38,493 nucleotides of DNA. It comes from Weissella fangxianensis (GTDB lineage Bacteria; Bacillota; Bacilli; Lactobacillales; Lactobacillaceae). The stretch spans positions 1 to 38,493 of the forward strand of contig NZ_JAMXDB010000014.1 in the NCBI RefSeq assembly GCF_024718545.1. The letters run 5' to 3'. Below are positions 1 to 9,647 of the stretch, piece by piece. The first letter of the stretch is position 1; each line of letters starts with the position of its first letter. Made by a program: the position numbers and the translations under genes. The notes under the pieces are model-generated. The model was not told the origin of the DNA and searched no databases. It saw nothing but the letters and a program-made list of their open reading frames with translations.

Positions 1-73
1 TCCGTATTTTATAAGGCGGAATACCTTGTAGATACATTGTGACAGCTTCAATTTGTACTTCTTTTGAAAACAT
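1..73 (-). CDS. IS3-family transposase OrfA, N-terminal fragment
   Basis: Twenty-four codons are visible from ATG at 73, beginning MFSKEVQIEAVTMYLQGIPP, before the window ends. This is the start of the small OrfA protein of IS3-family elements. Its N-terminal helix-turn-helix binds the terminal repeats, and it is normally joined to OrfB by a -1 frameshift to make the OrfAB transposase. A GGGG Shine-Dalgarno sits 8 bases before the ATG but is part of the 3' arm of a hairpin (77-116). The frame is open to the window edge. The family is inferred from this short stretch and from the matching OrfB end at the other edge. Confidence 0.7.
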   Translation of the reverse strand, partial: MFSKEVQIEAVTMYLQGIPPYKIR

Positions 74-76
74 AGT

Positions 77-116
77 AAAACCCCGTAAGTTTTGGAAATT
101 ACTCCAACTTACGGGG
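77..116 (-). terminator. Terminator-like hairpin at IS left end that also covers the OrfA ribosome binding site
   Basis: An 11-base perfect inverted repeat (arms 106-116 and 81-91, CCCCGTAAGTT and its complement) has a 14-base loop that can pair a further GGA/TCC. On the minus strand it is followed at once by TTTT. The 5' arm lies in the IS terminal repeat and the 3' arm contains the GGGG used as the OrfA ribosome binding site. A transcript entering from groEL would form it; one starting inside the repeat would not. Confidence 0.6.
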
Positions 117-166
117 TTCAGTTCATACACACCTTTTTCAAAGCGCCTTTTGTCTCGCTCTCTTTT

Positions 167-1820
<1,654 letters not shown>

Positions 1821-1841
1821 CTATTTTATTAATTATTTTAA

Positions 1842-2117
1842 TTACAACACTGCCACGATATCTTTTTCGTGGACAACCAAATAATCAACCCCATCAACAC
1901 TAAGTTCATTACCAGCGAACTTATCAAAAATAACACTGTCGCCTTCTTTAACAGCGACTGGTGCTGTCAAGTCGCCAACCGTCTGCGTAGAAACAGCGAC
2001 TACTTTTCCTGTAACTGACTTTTCTTGTGCATTAGAAGCTAATAAAATTCCCCCAACTGATTGCTCAGGCGCTTCTGATACTTGCAATACAACACGATCT
2101 CCTAATGGTTTCAACAT
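1842..2117 (-). CDS. groES: 10 kDa co-chaperonin GroES
   Basis: GroES is the heptameric lid of the GroEL folding chamber. The 91-residue sequence starts [12 protein letters not shown] and ends with [14 protein letters not shown], both typical of the family, with a mobile-loop region around residues 17-34 ([18 protein letters not shown]). ATG at 2117 is preceded by a strong GGAGGT Shine-Dalgarno nine bases upstream. It is the first gene of the groES-groEL operon, with a CIRCE operator 37 bases before its start codon. Confidence 0.99.
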   Translation of the reverse strand: MLKPLGDRVVLQVSEAPEQSVGGILLASNAQEKSVTGKVVAVSTQTVGDLTAPVAVKEGDSVIFDKFAGNELSVDGVDYLVVHEKDIVAVL

Positions 2118-2153
2118 GTTATCTGACCTCCACAGGTTGTTTTTTTCTTTTTA

Positions 2154-2180
2154 TTAGCACTCTTTAAGTCAAAGTGCTAA
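2154..2180. promoter_or_regulatory. CIRCE operator (HrcA binding site)
   Basis: The sequence is TTAGCACTC, a nine-base spacer, then AAGTGCTAA. It matches the CIRCE consensus TTAGCACTC-N9-GAGTGCTAA at 17 of 18 arm positions. It sits between the predicted -10 and groES, where HrcA binding would block transcription until heat or misfolded protein titrates GroEL. Confidence 0.95.
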
Positions 2181-2192
2181 CTGACACTATTA

Positions 2193-2220
2193 ATAATAAC
2201 ACATAACTAATCATTTGCAA
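2193..2220 (-). promoter_or_regulatory. Predicted sigma-A promoter for groES-groEL
   Basis: On the minus strand TTGCAA (2220-2215) is followed after 16 bases by TATTAT (2198-2193). The predicted start falls at the upstream edge of CIRCE, the usual arrangement for HrcA-repressed operons. Confidence 0.6.
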
Positions 2221-2272
2221 ACTTTTGTTAAAACCAGTTTGACGATTATTAACCTTACCCAAAAGACGCATA

Positions 2273-2314
2273 AAGGCCCGAAATCCGCCAATGTTTTCAC
2301 AGATTTCGAGCCTT
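2273..2314 (-). terminator. Intrinsic terminator of the ABC-F gene
   Basis: Arms 2302-2314 and 2273-2285 form a 13-base stem with one mismatch and a 16-base loop. A T-rich stretch (TTTATGCGTCTTTT) follows on the minus strand, 14 bases past the ABC-F stop codon. Confidence 0.65.
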
Positions 2315-2327
2315 ACATGCTAACTAT

Positions 2328-4280
2328 TTATTTTTCAGCGACAAATGTTTCCAAAGCAAGACTTGCTTCAGTCCATTGGTCTTCAATTTCTGCTATCTGC
2401 GCATCAAGATCCGCAATTTTTTCAGAAATTTCAGTTAATTTTGTTAAATCAGACCCATTCTCTGGATCATTTAATGCTTGATTTAACGTGTCATGTTCAT
2501 CAGAAAGCGTCCCCATTTTATCTTCTAATGCCGTTACCGCTCGTTCTAAACGACGTTGTTCACGTTGTTGATCTTTCAAGGCAGCTCTTGATAAAGTCTG
2601 TTTTGGCTTATTTGATGTTGCAACATTAGTTGCTTGCTCATCTGTTTTTCCCTTAGCATCCACTTCATCAGCAGTTTTTTCAAGATAATAATCATAATCA
2701 CCGTCAAAGAAACGCGTACCTGATGGTGACAATTCAACTACTTCCGTCGCAACTTCATTAATAAAGTAACGATCATGCGAAACGAAAAAAATTGTCCCAT
2801 TATATTCATTCAATGCCGTTTCTAGTACTTCACGTGAATCAATATCCAAATGATTAGTTGGCTCATCAAGAATCAAAAAGTTTGCATGTTCCAACGCCAG
2901 CTTGGTCAATAACAAACGCGCGCGCTCACCACCTGATAGCGCAGCAACTAACTTTTCTACTGATTCACCTGAAAACATAAATGAACCAAGAATTGAACGG
3001 ACATCCTTTTCAGGCATTTTGGGATGTTCATCCCAAATCGTATCAATCACTGACTTTTTATTGTCTAACGTTTGTTGTTCTTGATCATAATACCCAACAG
3101 TGACATTCGCGCCAATTTTTATTTGGCCGGCCAACAAAGGAAGTTTGCCCAAAATTGTCTTAATAAAGGTTGATTTACCAATGCCATTTGGACCCACCAA
3201 GGCAACTGCATGTTGCTTATCGACAGCAACATTAACATTTTCAGCTAAAACATGCGTCATATCATAGCCTAATTTCACATCGTTGACTCGTAGCACTTCA
3301 TTACCTGAATCTTCATCAGCCACAAATTGAATATGAGCAACGCCAGATTCATTTTTAGGCGCTTCAATACGATCCATCCGAGCCAATTGTTTACGCCGTG
3401 ATTGTGCGCGCTTGGTTGTTGACGCGCGTACAATATTACGTTTCACAAAATCTTCTAGTTTTGCAATCTCAGCTTGTTGTTTATCATATGCTTTTTGTTC
3501 TTGTAGTACCTTAGCGGCTTTCTGTTCCATAAAATCACTATAATTACCTTTATAGTGATCTAATTGACCAGAATGCATATCATAAATTTCCGTGACCACG
3601 CGATCCAAGAAATAACGATCATGGGATACAATCAACAAGGCGCCTTGATAATTTTTAAGATATTGTTCTAACCAGGCCAACGTTTGCATATCCAAATGAT
3701 TGGTCGGCTCATCCAAAATTAACAAATCGGGTGTCTCTAATAGTTGCTTTGCAATTGCTAACCGTGTCCGTTGCCCACCAGACAAGGCCGCAATTTTCTG
3801 GTCATAAAAAGTTTCGTCAAAACCAAAACCATGTAAAACAGATCTGATAGTTGCATCATACCCATAACCATTCTTTTCATTAAAATCATGTTGTGCCTGA
3901 TCATACGCAGTCAACAATTCTTGATAAGCATCACTTTCATAATCCGTCATGGTAGCCATTTGAGTTTCCATTTGTCGCATACGTTCTTCCAACGCAATGA
4001 CATCAGCAAAGGCCGTTAGCATTTCATTATAAACTGATAAATCAGAATCCAGGCCAGAGTTTTGTGCTAAATAAGCTAACCGAATGCCTTTTTTCATTGA
4101 AACTTCACCTTCATCAGGTGTTGTTTCACCAATTAACATCTTTAATAAAGTTGACTTTCCAGCACCATTACGTCCAACCAAGCCAACACGACCTTTACTT
4201 TGGACTTGCATGGAAATATTATCAAAAAATGTGACCCCGTTAAAACGACGGGCAACATTGCTTGCTTGCAAAATAATCAT
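2328..4280 (-). CDS. ABC-F family ATPase, YdiF type
   Basis: ABC-F proteins have two ATPase domains and no membrane segments. They act on ribosomes in translation quality control, or in some subfamilies protect against ribosome-targeting antibiotics. The 650-residue product has a first Walker A at residues 36-44 (GRNGAGKST), a signature LSGGQRTR, a Walker B LLILDEPTNHLD, a linker rich in Lys, Arg and Gln, then a second ATPase domain with GPNGIGKST, LSGGERAR and FLILDEPTNHLD. A charged coiled-coil C-terminal domain fills about residues 560-650. The N-terminus MIILQASNVARRF and overall layout resemble Bacillus YdiF more than drug-resistance ABC-F proteins. It follows folC by 85 bases with no clear promoter or terminator between, so co-transcription is likely. 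Confidence 0.9.
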   Translation of the reverse strand: MIILQASNVARRFNGVTFFDNISMQVQSKGRVGLVGRNGAGKSTLLKMLIGETTPDEGEVSMKKGIRLAYLAQNSGLDSDLSVYNEMLTAFADVIALEERMRQMETQMATMTDYESDAYQELLTAYDQAQHDFNEKNGYGYDATIRSVLHGFGFDETFYDQKIAALSGGQRTRLAIAKQLLETPDLLILDEPTNHLDMQTLAWLEQYLKNYQGALLIVSHDRYFLDRVVTEIYDMHSGQLDHYKGNYSDFMEQKAAKVLQEQKAYDKQQAEIAKLEDFVKRNIVRASTTKRAQSRRKQLARMDRIEAPKNESGVAHIQFVADEDSGNEVLRVNDVKLGYDMTHVLAENVNVAVDKQHAVALVGPNGIGKSTFIKTILGKLPLLAGQIKIGANVTVGYYDQEQQTLDNKKSVIDTIWDEHPKMPEKDVRSILGSFMFSGESVEKLVAALSGGERARLLLTKLALEHANFLILDEPTNHLDIDSREVLETALNEYNGTIFFVSHDRYFINEVATEVVELSPSGTRFFDGDYDYYLEKTADEVDAKGKTDEQATNVATSNKPKQTLSRAALKDQQREQRRLERAVTALEDKMGTLSDEHDTLNQALNDPENGSDLTKLTEISEKIADLDAQIAEIEDQWTEASLALETFVAEK

Positions 4281-4365
4281 ATCTATTACTCCATCTTAGG
4301 TCAGAAAATTCCATTCTGCCCACTCTCATTCCTCTGTCTACTGTACCAAAACAATGCAACAGGTG

Positions 4366-5703
4366 CTAGTACTCGCCAACATTTTCGTTCGTTGTCGCAA
4401 AGGCTTGCCGGACTTCAGAAACGAAATACAAAGATCCTGTAAATAAAATCAAATCATCCGGTTGGATTCCCGCACGGACCACTTGGTAACCTTGCTGCCA
4501 GTTTTTATGCATCATTAAATCAGCCATAGCAGTTTGTTCAAGTACCTCATTAGGCTTGATTGGCTGACGATTATTAGGGCCTTGAAAACCAACCACATGT
4601 AACGCAACGTTTGGCAATTCAGCTAATAGTTGCAACATTTTCGGATAATTCTTATCAGACAACGCACCAAACAAAACATGAACTCGTCGGTGACTGAATC
4701 TTGTTCGTAAGGTCTCTACTAATGCCCTGACACCAGGTTCATTATGAGCACCATCCAATACTATCTCTGGATCAGTAGCCACTTTTTCAAAACGTACCGG
4801 CCACGTCACTGTCTCTAACGCTGAGCCAATCATTGCTGCTGTTAATGAACGCTTAAAATATTTTGCTACAATCTGAGCCGTTTGGATGGCAACCGCCGCA
4901 TTATCAATTTGATATTTACCGATTAAGTCCACAAATAAATTTTGGTAATTAATCGACCCAGTAACCTGAAATGATTCGCCCCATTCATCCCCTGCAGCTA
5001 AGCTCGTCACTTGAAACTGTTGTCCCAATCGATAAATGGGCGCTCCCATAGCAGTGGCGACAGTATTGAGCACTTGATTGGCATCTTTAGGCAATCGACC
5101 CACAATCAACGGACGTTGTTTTTGAATAATGCCAGCTTTCTGGGTAGCGATTTCAGTAATCGTGTTCCCTAAAACATGCATATGATCTAGACCAACCGTC
5201 GTAATCACAGCGGCTATTTTATCCGGTATCACCGTTGTTGAATCCCAGGTACCGCCAACACCTACTTCTAACACAACTACATCCACTGGATGCTCTGTAA
5301 AATACATAAACATTAAAACTGTCAATGTTTCGAATTCTGTTAATCCAGTTGGTAGCTCTATGTCCAGCTGTTCAACAATTGGCGCCAATCTTTGTACCAA
5401 ATCTAATAAATCAGCATCTTTTATATTGCCTCGATCATCTTGAATCCGTTCATTAAATTTTAAAATATATGGTGACGTAAATAAGCCAACCTTTAAACCG
5501 CTGGCACGTAATAGTTGCGCAATCATCTTACTGGTTGATCCCTTACCATTCGTACCCGTTACATGGACATACTTTAATTGTTGTTCAGGGTGTCCCAAAC
5601 GCGCTAGTATTGTATTTAAACGTTCAAACGTTGGTGTTTTCGTCCATTTATGCCGACTATGAATATAGTCAATTGCATCACTAACCGTTTCAATTTTTGC
5701 CAT
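4366..5703 (-). CDS. folC: Bifunctional folylpolyglutamate synthase / dihydrofolate synthase
   Basis: FolC adds L-glutamate to dihydropteroate and to reduced folates using ATP, which retains folate in the cytoplasm. The 445-residue sequence has the Mur-ligase-like P-loop GTNGKGS at residues 50-56, followed by the folate-binding loop region around SPYILKFNERI, VLEVGVGGTWDSTTVI and, in the C-terminal domain, LDGAHNEPG. Length is normal. ATG at 5703 has GGGGT eight bases upstream. valS-folC is a conserved Firmicutes order. The 164-base gap to valS holds a good promoter (5828-5856) and then a terminator hairpin (5734-5762) only 30 bases before the start codon, so folC may be controlled by attenuation. 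Confidence 0.96.
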   Translation of the reverse strand: MAKIETVSDAIDYIHSRHKWTKTPTFERLNTILARLGHPEQQLKYVHVTGTNGKGSTSKMIAQLLRASGLKVGLFTSPYILKFNERIQDDRGNIKDADLLDLVQRLAPIVEQLDIELPTGLTEFETLTVLMFMYFTEHPVDVVVLEVGVGGTWDSTTVIPDKIAAVITTVGLDHMHVLGNTITEIATQKAGIIQKQRPLIVGRLPKDANQVLNTVATAMGAPIYRLGQQFQVTSLAAGDEWGESFQVTGSINYQNLFVDLIGKYQIDNAAVAIQTAQIVAKYFKRSLTAAMIGSALETVTWPVRFEKVATDPEIVLDGAHNEPGVRALVETLRTRFSHRRVHVLFGALSDKNYPKMLQLLAELPNVALHVVGFQGPNNRQPIKPNEVLEQTAMADLMMHKNWQQGYQVVRAGIQPDDLILFTGSLYFVSEVRQAFATTNENVGEY

Positions 5704-5733
5704 TTTGGACCCCGTTCACTCCATGATAAACAA

Positions 5734-5762
5734 AAGCGCCGTCTACAATGTAGATGGCGCTT
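5734..5762 (-). terminator. Intrinsic terminator or attenuator between valS and folC
   Basis: A 12-base stem (arms 5751-5762 and 5734-5745, with one G-U type pair) closes a five-base loop, followed on the minus strand by TTTTGTTTATC. It ends the valS transcript and lies in the leader of any transcript started at 5828-5856. An upstream segment (5782-5788) is complementary to the loop and 3' arm. Confidence 0.75.
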
Positions 5763-5827
5763 CTGTTTGTGTAATTTACTGCATTGTAACGACGAACCGC
5801 TTAAATTCGTTATTCACAATATACGTA

Positions 5828-5856
5828 AGTATACACTTAAATATGTTTAATCGCAA
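5828..5856 (-). promoter_or_regulatory. Predicted sigma-A promoter for the folC leader
   Basis: On the minus strand TTGCGA (5856-5851), a 17-base spacer and TATACT (5833-5828) lie directly after the valS stop. The predicted start is near 5820, giving a leader of about 117 bases that includes the hairpin at 5734-5762. Confidence 0.65.
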
Positions 5857-5867
5857 GTATTGATTAA

Positions 5868-8534
5868 CTATGCTTTTGCTGCTTGCAATTGTGTCAAACG
5901 ATCTTGCGTTGCTTGTAACTTATTTTCCCAATCTGCTAACTTTTCACGCTCAGCAGCAACAACTTTTTCAGGCGCATTGTTAACAAACTTTTCATTGCTT
6001 AATTTACCATTAGCACGCTTGACTTCGCCTTGGAATTTCTTGACCTCGTCTTGCAAACGTGAAATTTCTTCATCTAAGTCAATTAACTCAGCTAATGGTA
6101 CATAAATTTCAGCACCAGTAATAATCTGAGTCATTGCTAAATCAGGTGCAACAATATCTGCAGCAATTTGAAGATTCTTTGGCTTTACAAAACGGTTAAT
6201 ATAATCAGCATTTTCCTTGAAAATACGTTGTAAGTTTTCATCAGCCGTCTTGATCAACACATCAATTGTCGTTGACATTGGTGCATTCGCTTCTGTACGA
6301 ATTGTTCGAACTGCTTTGATTAAGTCAATTAAGCTATTGAAGTCCGTCTCAGCTTGCTGATTAGCTAGGTCTTCGTTAACTGTTGGATAAGCTGCTGTCA
6401 CGATTGACTCACCTTCGTGTGGCATTTCTTGCCAGATAGCTTCAGTAACGAAAGGCATAATTGGATGTAGCAGACGCAATGTATTATCTAGTACGTAAGT
6501 CAAGATTGACTGTACCGTTGTTTGCGCCGCAACGTCATCCCCATTTAATGTTTCCTTGGTCATTTCGATATACCAATCTGCAAAATCATTCCAGATAAAG
6601 TTGTATAACGTCCGACCAGCTTCACCAAATTCAAATTTATCAAAGTTCTTAGTTACTGCGGCAATCGTTGTATTCAAACGTGATAAGATCCATTGGTCAG
6701 CTAATGACAATTTACTCTTATCAGCTGGTAATTCAGCCTTCGTATCATCTGTCAAGTTCATTAATACATAACGAGATGCGTTCCAAATCTTATTGATGAA
6801 GTTCCATGCTGAATCCATCTTTGTATATGAAAAACGCACATCTTGTCCTGGCGTTGAGCCAGTAGCTAGGAACCAACGCAAGGCATCAGCACCATATTTT
6901 TCAATGACATCCATTGGGTCAATACCATTTCCCAATGACTTTGACATCTTACGCCCTTGCTCATCACGAATCAAACCGTGAATCAAAACGTTCTTAAATG
7001 GACGGCGACCAGTAAATTCCTTTGATTGGAACATCATGCGGGCAACCCAGAAGAAAATAATGTCATATCCCGTAACCAATGTATCAGTTGGGAAGTAACG
7101 TTTGAAGTCCTCTGCGTCTGTATCAGGCCAACCCATTGTTGAAAATGGCCACAAGGCTGATGAGAACCATGTATCCAACACATCAGAGTCCTGTTCCCAA
7201 TTTTCAGCATCGGCTGGTGCTTCCATACCAACATACATCTCACCAGTTTCCTTGTGATACCATGCTGGAATTTGGTGTCCCCACCATAATTGACGTGAAA
7301 TAACCCAATCATGGATATCATCCATCCAACGAGTAAAGGTACCTTCAAAACGTGGTGGGTAGAAATCGACCCGATCATCTGACTTTTGCATGTCCAATGC
7401 TTGTTCAGCCAATGGCTTCATCTTAACAAACCACTGTGTTGATAAACGTGATTCAACTTGGACACCCGTACGTTCTGAGTGACCAACTGCGTGAACAATT
7501 GGCTCTACTGATAGCATCCAACCACCAGCTTCCAGATCAGCAACCATTGCTTTACGAGCATCAAAACGGTCCATACCAGCATACTTACCAGCATGTTCAT
7601 TCATTGAAGCATCTTCATTCATGGTATTGATGCGTTCCAAATTATGGCGATTACCAACGCCAAAATCATTTGGATCATGAGCTGGTGTAATTTTAACCAT
7701 TCCCGAACCGAACTCAGGATCAACGTATTCATCAGCCACAATCGGAACTTCACGGTTAACTAACGGTACAAGTACCTTTTTACCAACCAAGTCCTTATAA
7801 CGTTCATCAGATGGATGAACAGCTACAGCCACATCCCCAAACATTGTTTCTGGACGCGTTGTGGCTATTTCAATATAGTGCTTACCTTGATAAGTGGTTT
7901 CTTTATCCACAAATGGATATTGCACATGATAGAAAGCTCCTTCATCATCTTGGTGAATAACTTCGATATCTGACAAAGCAGTCCGGGCCTTTGGGTCCCA
8001 GTTGATGATATATTCACCACGGTAAATCAAGCCCTTTTCATAAAGGGTCACGAACACCTTACGAACAGCTTCTGATAGACCATCATCCAAAGTAAATCTT
8101 TCACGATCATAGTCTAATGACAAGCCTAACTTACCCCATTGTGATTTAATCGTTGACGCATATTCATTTTTCCAGTCCCAAACTTGGTCAACAAACTTTT
8201 CACGACCTAAGTCATAGCGTGAGATACCTTCCCTCGCTAATCGTTGTTCAACCTTCGCTTGCGTGGCAATTCCAGCATGGTCCATACCTGGTAACCATAA
8301 TGTATCAAAACCTTGCATACGCTTTTGACGGATAATCATGTCCTGTAAGGTTGTATCCCAAGCATGTCCTAAGTGCAGCTTACCAGTAACATTTGGCGGT
8401 GGAATAACGATTGAATAAGGACGAGCTTTCTTATTCGCTGATGGTTTGAATCGTTTTTCCTGCACCCACTTGTCATAACGACCAGCCTCAACAGCTGATG
8501 GATTATACTTACCAGGCATATCAATTTCTCGCAT
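5868..8534 (-). CDS. valS: Valyl-tRNA synthetase
   Basis: ValS attaches valine to tRNA-Val and edits mischarged threonine. The 888-residue product has the class I HIGH motif as HLGH at residues 54-57 within [13 protein letters not shown], a long CP1 editing insertion, and KMSKS ([14 protein letters not shown]) near residue 530. The C-terminus (about residues 815-885) is the charged coiled-coil arm typical of ValS. Length is normal. ATG at 8534 follows GGAG by nine bases; the alternative Met6 lacks a ribosome binding site. A T-box leader with terminator (8578-8807) precedes it, so expression should rise when uncharged tRNA-Val accumulates. Confidence 0.99.
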   Translation of the reverse strand: MREIDMPGKYNPSAVEAGRYDKWVQEKRFKPSANKKARPYSIVIPPPNVTGKLHLGHAWDTTLQDMIIRQKRMQGFDTLWLPGMDHAGIATQAKVEQRLAREGISRYDLGREKFVDQVWDWKNEYASTIKSQWGKLGLSLDYDRERFTLDDGLSEAVRKVFVTLYEKGLIYRGEYIINWDPKARTALSDIEVIHQDDEGAFYHVQYPFVDKETTYQGKHYIEIATTRPETMFGDVAVAVHPSDERYKDLVGKKVLVPLVNREVPIVADEYVDPEFGSGMVKITPAHDPNDFGVGNRHNLERINTMNEDASMNEHAGKYAGMDRFDARKAMVADLEAGGWMLSVEPIVHAVGHSERTGVQVESRLSTQWFVKMKPLAEQALDMQKSDDRVDFYPPRFEGTFTRWMDDIHDWVISRQLWWGHQIPAWYHKETGEMYVGMEAPADAENWEQDSDVLDTWFSSALWPFSTMGWPDTDAEDFKRYFPTDTLVTGYDIIFFWVARMMFQSKEFTGRRPFKNVLIHGLIRDEQGRKMSKSLGNGIDPMDVIEKYGADALRWFLATGSTPGQDVRFSYTKMDSAWNFINKIWNASRYVLMNLTDDTKAELPADKSKLSLADQWILSRLNTTIAAVTKNFDKFEFGEAGRTLYNFIWNDFADWYIEMTKETLNGDDVAAQTTVQSILTYVLDNTLRLLHPIMPFVTEAIWQEMPHEGESIVTAAYPTVNEDLANQQAETDFNSLIDLIKAVRTIRTEANAPMSTTIDVLIKTADENLQRIFKENADYINRFVKPKNLQIAADIVAPDLAMTQIITGAEIYVPLAELIDLDEEISRLQDEVKKFQGEVKRANGKLSNEKFVNNAPEKVVAAEREKLADWENKLQATQDRLTQLQAAKA

Positions 8535-8577
8535 AACCTAACTCCTTGTTTAATCACTCTTTTTCATTGTTGTCCAT

Positions 8578-8807
8578 TAAAAAAGCCCTGGACATACATT
8601 GTCTGTATGTCCAGGGCGAAATTATCGCGGTACCACCTGAATTAGAGCTATTTCTCTATCTCATTTTGACTTAACGCGTCCTCACGTTACCGACTACTTC
8701 ATCGTTCATCAGTAAAGCCCACTAGTTACCTTCTAAGTAATCATCCTCAAAATCTTACACCAAAATGATTTTGTCGCTGTTAGTCACGTTACTTATACTC
8801 TCTAGTG
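8578..8807 (-). promoter_or_regulatory. T-box riboswitch leader of valS
   Basis: The minus strand carries the T-box sequence CAGGTGGTACCGCG at 8639-8626, followed by a perfect 14-base-stem terminator (8617-8604 with 8598-8585) and T6. Stem I is closed by CACTAG (8807-8802) and CTAGTG (8725-8720), with the AGAGAGT element right after the 5' arm. A GTA valine triplet at 8729-8727, just before the 3' arm, is the best candidate specifier. Uncharged tRNA-Val would pair with specifier and T-box, favour the antiterminator and allow valS transcription. The element is certain; the specifier triplet is an inference. Confidence 0.95.
8585..8617 (-). terminator. T-box-controlled terminator before valS
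   Basis: Fourteen perfect base pairs (GCCCTGGACATACA and its complement) close a five-base loop and are followed by T6 on the minus strand. The 5' side abuts the T-box bulge sequence, as needed for a terminator/antiterminator switch. Confidence 0.95.
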
Positions 8808-8823
8808 CATTGCTATAAAGGCA

Positions 8824-8852
8824 ATTTTACAATGATAAAGTCACAAAATCAA
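8824..8852 (-). promoter_or_regulatory. Predicted sigma-A promoter of the valS T-box leader
   Basis: On the minus strand TTGATT (8852-8847), a 17-base spacer and TAAAAT (8829-8824) place the start about ten bases before stem I of the T-box. Confidence 0.6.
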
Positions 8853-8895
8853 CCCTGGACTCTGCCATATGGCTGATACTAGCCAATTATTTCAT

Positions 8896-9513
8896 TTAGA
8901 AAATATCCAGTAATGCTTGTACTAATAGATAAGCACCATAAACTAATACAATTAATCCAGATACAATATTGACCCAAACCAATACTTTTTTAGGTAAACG
9001 TTCCTTTAGTAAATTCATGACAATCGTGATTGTATTAAACCAAATAAAAGTTGCGATAACCACCCCAATAATAAATGGCCAAACCGCATCTTTTGCCAAC
9101 GTACCACGTAAGGCCCCCAGCATCAAACTACCATCAATTAAAGCTTGTGGATTTGCCCATGAAACAATAAAGGCTGACACAATCGCTTGCTTTACTGGTA
9201 ATTCATTTTTTTGTGTATTTAGTTGCACACTATCTGCACTGCGAAGAATTCCCCAGCCGATCCAAAGCACTAGCAAACCACCAACAATCATGACAACTAA
9301 GCGCAACCAAGTCACTGAACTAATAATAGCGCCCATTCCAAAAAAGGCGGCTAACGAAAATAACGAGTCCGCAATCCACACAAACAACACGTACATCAAC
9401 GAACGTCGAAAAGAATTTGTCAGTGCATTATTAAATACATACAAATTCTGCATGCCAATTGGTGCTACGAAAGCAAAGCCAATCATCATACCTTGTATTA
9501 CCGTCATTAACAT
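8896..9513 (-). CDS. LysE/ArgO-type amino acid exporter
   Basis: LysE-family proteins export basic or other amino acids across the membrane and help with overflow or peptide-derived amino acids. The 205-residue product is nearly all hydrophobic, with about six membrane segments. It carries the family N-terminal signature GFAFVAPIGMQNLYVFNNAL and a SWANPQALIDG motif near the middle. I place the start at ATG 9513, with GTGGGG upstream; the longer frame opens with TTG at 9540 and has no convincing ribosome binding site. It is divergent from the hemolysin III-like gene across a 134-base region holding a palindromic site. The transported substrate cannot be told from sequence. Confidence 0.85.
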   Translation of the reverse strand: MLMTVIQGMMIGFAFVAPIGMQNLYVFNNALTNSFRRSLMYVLFVWIADSLFSLAAFFGMGAIISSVTWLRLVVMIVGGLLVLWIGWGILRSADSVQLNTQKNELPVKQAIVSAFIVSWANPQALIDGSLMLGALRGTLAKDAVWPFIIGVVIATFIWFNTITIVMNLLKERLPKKVLVWVNIVSGLIVLVYGAYLLVQALLDIF

Positions 9514-9538
9514 TTCTAAAACCCCACATATTTCCCAC

Positions 9539-9577
9539 AACCGTTTTATTTAGTTTACAAAACTAGATGTAACGGTT
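9539..9577. repeat. Inverted repeat AACCGTT/AACGGTT in the divergent promoter region
   Basis: A seven-base perfect inverted repeat (9539-9545 and 9571-9577) with a 25-base centre spans the predicted -35 of the plus-strand promoter. It may be an operator or a chance match; the spacing is long for one dimer site. Confidence 0.3.
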
Positions 9578-9582
9578 ATGAT
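9554..9582 (+). promoter_or_regulatory. Predicted sigma-A promoter of the hemolysin III-like gene
   Basis: TTTACA (9554-9559), a 17-base spacer and TATGAT (9577-9582) form a strong sigma-A match on the plus strand, 66 bases before the start codon. The -10 lies inside the palindrome at 9576-9590. Confidence 0.7.
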
Positions 9583-9590
9583 AATCATAA
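9576..9590. promoter_or_regulatory. 7-1-7 palindrome resembling a Fur/PerR-family operator
   Basis: TTATGATAATCATAA is a perfect 7-1-7 inverted repeat. It differs from the Bacillus PerR box consensus (TTATAATNATTATAA) by one symmetric base change in each half. It covers the -10 of the promoter above, a position expected to repress. Which regulator binds, if any, is unknown. Confidence 0.45.
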
Positions 9591-9647
9591 TAATTAATTT
9601 AACAAAATTCCTACTTTTCTTACTTACGAAAGGAGAACCGATAACCC

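Larger units (their letters stand above)
1..125 (-). mobile_element. IS3-family element, 5' (left) end, partial
   Basis: The element begins at 125 on the minus strand with the terminal repeat TGAACTGAACCCC and runs off the window at base 1. The first 24 bases match the IS end at 38369 at 21 of 24 positions, including the first 13 and the TTGGAG block, as left and right terminal repeats of one element would. A transposase reading frame starts 52 bases inside. The element lies 57 bases past the groEL stop and is read in the same direction as groEL. Only 125 bases are visible, so the exact IS cannot be named. Confidence 0.8.

Noticed and set aside
5704-5867. A THF (folate) riboswitch before folC
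   Set aside because: The conserved THF riboswitch core sequences are not visible; only a promoter, short hairpins and a terminator can be seen.
7034-7378. A 114-codon alternative-frame open reading frame inside valS
   Set aside because: It is on the same strand as the certain valS gene in another frame, with no start signals.
8969-9553. A 194-codon open frame on the plus strand covering the whole LysE-type gene
   Set aside because: It lies opposite a clearly recognised membrane transporter, lacks a ribosome binding site and gives a low-complexity sequence of no recognisable family. It is explained as the antisense shadow of hydrophobic codons.
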